Below are positions 61,193 through 64,000 of a DNA stretch of 64,000 nt, piece by piece (positions within the stretch are counted from its first letter, which is position 1; every line of letters begins with the position of its first letter). Below the pieces are notes generated by a model. That model was given only the letters and a program-made list of their open reading frames with translations, was not told the origin of the DNA and did not search any database. The stretch covers positions 62,001 through 126,000 of the forward strand of contig JAFUEV010000005.1 in the NCBI GenBank assembly GCA_017470245.1, given 5' to 3'. This DNA is from a bacterium (GTDB lineage: Bacteria > Cyanobacteriota > Vampirovibrionia > Gastranaerophilales > Gastranaerophilaceae). A program made the position numbers and the translations under genes.

Positions 61193-62503
61193 TTACAAGT
61201 ACGGATCAAAGTTTGAATCAAGTATTACGACATCTTCTCTTTCATCAATCAAATAAGAATAATAGTTTATTGCATATATACCCATCATTAGGCTGTCTGC
61301 AAAATCCGGACTTTCACCTTGTTCCGATTTCATATCTTTTTTCGATTGTATAAATATTTGCCCGTTAGGTTTATATGATTTTTTTATGTATTCCAATTGT
61401 GAAATTGTAAAATCAGAAGATATTTTTAACCATTCATTATCAATATAATCTTTTAGTGTTAAATAACCGTCAGCTCGCCTATTTAAAGCATTCGGTCTGT
61501 TACTTGATGCAGCTCCGTTAAATTTTATAGTATTGGCTATAACATTTTTTATGCTTACATATATAGAATATCCGAGTCCGTCTGCATCTAAAATCAATAA
61601 TTCCGGATTCCATTTTGTATACAAATTAATAATTCTGCCTTTGGTGACATCAGTATCAGGCTCACTCCAATGCTCTTGCCTTTCTAAAGCCCATTGTGTA
61701 GAACTTTTTGCTTCTATCAAGCTTGCTACACATAAATCTCCTCCATTTCCAGCTAAATCAACAGACATACATCTTATTTTTCTATAGTTTTCATCCTTAA
61801 AAACCAGATGTTTAGCCTTATCCAATTTGATTGAAGAAAATAAAAAATCATTTGTAGTATCTAAGGGATTACCTTCCCAAATATATTCATAATCAAGAAT
61901 ATTCCGCTCTTTACATCTTTTTGCTTCATCAATCAATTTTTGAGGACAATGTTTATTGTCATAATAGTTAATTTTTATATGGAGGCAATCATCCCTTGTA
62001 ACAAATTCGGAATATACAGGATCTTTGCGGACAAGTCTGTTCATTGTAAAAATCACAATTGAGTTTTTCTTTCTTATTGTAGGAATAATTACGTCAAGAG
62101 TAGATTTTGTAATTGCTTGTGCTTCATCAATCCAAAGAATATCCACGCCTTCCAAGCCTTTTATATTAACTCTGCCCTGTTCTCTAAAACCTTTAAAAAT
62201 AATACTTGAACCGCTCAAATTATGATTAATTTTATTAGACTTAACCGTAAAATTTAAATTATAATCATTTATCAAATCGTTAAATATTTTATATACACTG
62301 TCAGAAATAGTTGCTTGTGTTTCACGTCCGCAACAGATCCTTACATTCCTTTTTTCAGCTAACCATAATATTATTCTTGCTATGCTTTGGGATTTGCCAC
62401 CACCTCTTCCTCCTTCAATAAGAAAATAATTATAATTATTTATATTTGTTATCACAGGGATTAATTTTTCAGGAACATTTAATATTTCAGGTAATTCAAT
62501 CAT
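61193..62503 (-). CDS. Phage terminase large subunit
   Basis: 436 residues. Walker A is G31-G-R-G-G-G-K37-S, Walker B is VDILWIDEAQ (D126, E127), and the coupling motif appears as IVIFTMNR. The C-terminal nuclease has RCMSVDLAGNGGD, LLILDADGLGYS and DFADSLMMGIYAI acid motifs. It cuts and pumps genomic DNA into capsids. The C-terminal 36 codons are duplicated at 59113. Overlaps the small gene upstream by 8 bases. Confidence 0.92.
   Translation of the reverse strand: MIELPEILNVPEKLIPVITNINNYNYFLIEGGRGGGKSQSIARIILWLAEKRNVRICCGRETQATISDSVYKIFNDLINDYNLNFTVKSNKINHNLSGSSIIFKGFREQGRVNIKGLEGVDILWIDEAQAITKSTLDVIIPTIRKKNSIVIFTMNRLVRKDPVYSEFVTRDDCLHIKINYYDNKHCPQKLIDEAKRCKERNILDYEYIWEGNPLDTTNDFLFSSIKLDKAKHLVFKDENYRKIRCMSVDLAGNGGDLCVASLIEAKSSTQWALERQEHWSEPDTDVTKGRIINLYTKWNPELLILDADGLGYSIYVSIKNVIANTIKFNGAASSNRPNALNRRADGYLTLKDYIDNEWLKISSDFTISQLEYIKKSYKPNGQIFIQSKKDMKSEQGESPDFADSLMMGIYAINYYSYLIDEREDVVILDSNFDPYL
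61201..61306. repeat. Direct repeat, right copy (terminase 3' end)
   Basis: Partner of 59113-59218, inside the intact terminase gene. All six differences are synonymous when read as terminase codons. Confidence 0.9.
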
Positions 62504-62795
62504 CAGTATTTTCCGTTTTTGCCTTTTCTCCGATATTTATTTCCAGTCCTTTTCCGTCAATCATAACACTGCCCATTACATTAATATTAGGCATTGCCTT
62601 TTCATTATCAGAATACAATCCGCACAATTTCCCTTTTAATTCTTCGGCTTTTAAAAAAATAGAAATATCAGGAGTTATCTCATCATCCTTGCCTTTTTTA
62701 TTCAAAGCCATTTGCTGCACGACTTCTAAATTTTCAAAAGATTCATTTTTTGAATATAAACAACCATCTTTTTCTTTTTTCTTTTTTCTGACCAT
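62496..62795 (-). CDS. Putative small terminase subunit
   Basis: 99 residues, Lys-rich start (VRKKKKEKDG), a helical middle (ITPDISIFLKAEELKGKLCG) and a closing segment NINVMGSVMIDGKGLEINIG, which resembles the C-terminal portal/large-subunit binding end of small terminase subunits. It lies directly before terL with an 8-base overlap. No clear helix-turn-helix DNA-binding part is visible, so the call depends mainly on position. Confidence 0.55.
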   Translation of the reverse strand: MVRKKKKEKDGCLYSKNESFENLEVVQQMALNKKGKDDEITPDISIFLKAEELKGKLCGLYSDNEKAMPNINVMGSVMIDGKGLEINIGEKAKTENTDD

Positions 62796-62952
62796 ATTTC
62801 ACCTTTATAAAACTAATCACAATAAAATCTAAATCATTAATAAATTTATATTTAATCACAGAGGAACAATGTACTTTGATATAGCAACATCTGACATTGA
62901 AGAAACAATTAAAAATAGAGCATTATTTCATTACAAATTCCTGCAATATAAA

Positions 62953-62986
62953 GTAAAAAAAGTGGCGGAAACAATATCCGCCACAC
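62953..62986 (-). terminator. Terminator downstream of the first phage gene
   Basis: GTGGCGGA (62962-62969) and TCCGCCAC (62977-62984) form an 8-bp GC-rich stem. The minus strand then reads TTTTTTTAC. It lies between the 121-residue protein and the TerS candidate. Confidence 0.85.
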
Positions 62987-63009
62987 TGTTGGAATTATTA
63001 TATAGTGTA

Positions 63010-63375
63010 CTAATTTATAATTTTTACAAGCGTTTTTGTTCCATTAAAATCAACGGAATATTGATATATTTTGCCGTTTTTATCTACCCGATTTACCCCG
63101 TATATAAATCCGGCTTTTCCCTTAGTTCCATATTCATTTTTAATTTCTTGCCAGCTTCCGTCTTTTAATCGTTCCAAAAACTTAGCCAGCTGTCTTTTTG
63201 CTAGTCGTTTTTTTATTAGTTTTTGTTTCTTTACATCATATTGTATAATTTCAGCAATAACTTTTCCGCAAACATTACACACAATAACATTCAAAAATCT
63301 TTCACGATACCTGAAATCATTTGCAAGACGCAGTTTTTTAACAGGTTCTTGCATTCTGCCACAACAATAAATCAC
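63010..63375 (-). CDS. Small phage protein with zinc-binding-like cysteines
   Basis: 121 residues. CC at positions 4-5 and C33-x2-C36 (NVIVCNVCGKVIAEI) could hold a zinc ion. The rest is basic (KKQKLIKKRLAKRQLAKFLE), and the C-terminus is a beta hairpin (YGVNRVDKNGKIYQYSVDFN). It is the most upstream phage gene, before the TerS candidate, in the place of early or late regulators. A transcriptional activator of the late operon is possible, but no family is recognised. Confidence 0.55.
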   Translation of the reverse strand: MIYCCGRMQEPVKKLRLANDFRYRERFLNVIVCNVCGKVIAEIIQYDVKKQKLIKKRLAKRQLAKFLERLKDGSWQEIKNEYGTKGKAGFIYGVNRVDKNGKIYQYSVDFNGTKTLVKIIN

Positions 63376-63460
63376 AAACCACTCCCTATGACTTAGCGAA
63401 TTTGGGCACCGTTTTCAGCCATTTTACGATTTTTTATCGAAGTGAATTTTCACATCAGTA

Positions 63461-63479
63461 ATACATTAATTATGTATTT
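63461..63479. repeat. Palindrome in the phage upstream region
   Basis: AATACATTAATTATGTATT is a near-perfect inverted repeat, like a dimeric repressor operator, 86 bases upstream of the 63375 start. Confidence 0.4.
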
Positions 63480-63554
63480 CAATTCATTTGAAAATTCGGC
63501 TTACTAAAGTCTAAATTCAAATCACATTTTCAGAATAACATGTTTTAGATATTT

Positions 63555-63613
63555 TTACATCTTTTTTATTTAAATTTTTACATTTTGTTACATTCTTATG
63601 TAAAATGTTACAT
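63555..63613. promoter_or_regulatory. Phased TTACAT repeat array upstream of the phage module
   Basis: TTACAT at 63555, 63578, 63588 and 63608 plus the inverted ATGTAA at 63598; four of the five are spaced exactly 10 bp. TTACAT-TCTT-ATGTAA also forms a perfect small palindrome (63588-63603). Same-face spacing suggests a protein-binding site. The gap 63376-63615 contains no gene. Confidence 0.5.
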
Positions 63614-63615
63614 TT

Positions 63616-64000
63616 TTATCTATGATAGGGTTCATTTGCATTTATTTTAAAAGCCCTATATATTTGCTCTGTTAAAAGAAGTCTAATCATTTGATGTGTA
63701 AATGTCATAGGAGAAAAACTCAACTTAAAATCAGAAAGAGAAGTAACTTTTTCATGTAATCCGTTTGCACCACCAATTATAAAAGATATATCATTAATGC
63801 CTTCATTTGCAATATCTTGCATTTTTTTTGCAAAATTTTCAGATGAAAGTAACTTTCCCTTTATTTCAAGAGTTATAATATATGAATTAGGTTTAATTAC
63901 TTGTAAAATTTTTTCGGCTTCCAATTCTTTATATTTTTCATATAAAGATTCATCAATTATTTGTTCAGCCTGAAGTTCGACTATAGAAAATGTACAAAAA
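63616..64000 (-). CDS. rlmH: 23S rRNA (pseudouridine1915-N3)-methyltransferase RlmH, 5' end beyond the window
   Basis: The frame stays open to the window edge, so the start lies outside. Visible residues include FIIGGANGLHEKV (SAM-binding knot), FSPMTFTHQMIRLLLTEQIY and the C-terminal EPYHR, all diagnostic of RlmH, a SPOUT methyltransferase acting on the 70S ribosome. The stop is intact, and the phage module begins 240 bases downstream, so the module did not destroy this gene. Confidence 0.95.
   Translation of the reverse strand, partial: FCTFSIVELQAEQIIDESLYEKYKELEAEKILQVIKPNSYIITLEIKGKLLSSENFAKKMQDIANEGINDISFIIGGANGLHEKVTSLSDFKLSFSPMTFTHQMIRLLLTEQIYRAFKINANEPYHR

Larger units (their letters stand above)
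44130..63375 (-). mobile_element. Podovirus-like packaging and structural module (prophage, defective prophage or GTA-like)
   Basis: A continuous set of minus-strand genes in the order terS?-terL-(cargo)-portal-scaffold-capsid-cement-tail tubular A/B-gp13-like-internal virion-tail fibre-DUF1353-holin-like. Gene content matches short-tailed phages of the T7/BPP-1 kind. I see no integrase, excisionase, repressor, primase, polymerase or clear endolysin apart from the M23 protein. Apparently host genes flank it (alaS side; rlmH). No convincing direct-repeat attachment sites were found. Cargo genes on the plus strand (56036-59102) and a peptidase pair (59246-61112) are embedded. Confidence 0.85.

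Noticed and set aside
62869-63168. Plus-strand ORF with a plausible ribosome site
   Set aside because: It runs across a minus-strand terminator and antisense to the 121-residue phage gene; later residues are low-complexity hydrophobic shadow.
43726-63616. attL/attR direct repeats at the phage borders
   Set aside because: Only an 8-base match (TCTATGAT near 44145 and 63620) was found; too short and partly inside coding sequence.
1-64000. CRISPR arrays and insertion sequences
   Set aside because: No regularly spaced repeat-spacer series, no transposase-like protein and no IS-type terminal inverted repeats were found.

Overview
The window looks like a chromosomal stretch of an AT-rich, Gram-negative, uncultured bacterium of the non-photosynthetic cyanobacterial sister lineage (Vampirovibrionia/Melainabacteria, most likely the gut order Gastranaerophilales). 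The basis is indirect: a beta' RNA polymerase C-terminal part carrying a long sandwich-barrel insertion like cyanobacterial RpoC2, a minCDE cluster, type IV pilus genes, KDO phosphatase (outer membrane), a TonB/Tol-type energiser and very low GC. No database search was possible, so names rest on motifs read directly from the sequence.

Layout. 1-7.8 kb: 3' part of rpoC2, a small secreted protein, a calpain-like cysteine protease, preA and a bile-acid:sodium-symporter-family transporter. 7.8-13.4 kb: a tandemly duplicated unit, each copy with a promoter, a mini-ORF carrying a poly(G) tract, a terminator-like hairpin, a large RTX-like beta-solenoid protein and a terminator. It ends against tRNA-Ile(GAT). 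13.5-20.1 kb: type IV pilus operon on the minus strand (pilC, pilB, secretin, PilP-like). 20.3-21.9 kb: tRNA-Cys, tRNA-Gly, mntP, rpsP. 21.9-29.7 kb, plus strand: kdsC, a TPR protein, lysC, two secreted proteins, then tonB-like/exbB/exbD/exbD. 29.7-35.9 kb, minus strand: WG-repeat protein, hypothetical, ispF, HAD, nudix, minE, minD, minC. 36.3-43.7 kb: secreted HExxH protein, a 1151-residue EF-hand/YD-repeat/calpain protein, an RHH regulator and alaS. 44.1-63.4 kb: a podovirus-like packaging and structural module. The end is the 3' part of rlmH.

The phage module is compact and almost all on the minus strand: TerS candidate, TerL, portal, scaffold-like, major capsid, cement, tail tubular A and B, a gp13-like GNAT protein, two internal-virion candidates, tail fibre, DUF1353-like and a holin-like protein. 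No integrase, repressor or replication gene is visible, and apparently host genes (alaS side and rlmH) flank it. It may be a defective prophage, a gene-transfer-agent-like element, or a prophage whose lysogeny genes lie elsewhere.

Two accessory cargos sit between terminase and portal. The first, on the opposite strand, has four short peptides that share a leader and a fixed six-cysteine pattern, interleaved with two closely related TupA-type ATP-grasp ligases. This looks like a previously undescribed RiPP-type (ribosomally made, modified peptide) system and is the most interesting item here. The second is an M23 peptidase plus a membrane-anchored protein, flanked by a 106-bp duplication of the terminase 3' end whose six differences are all synonymous.
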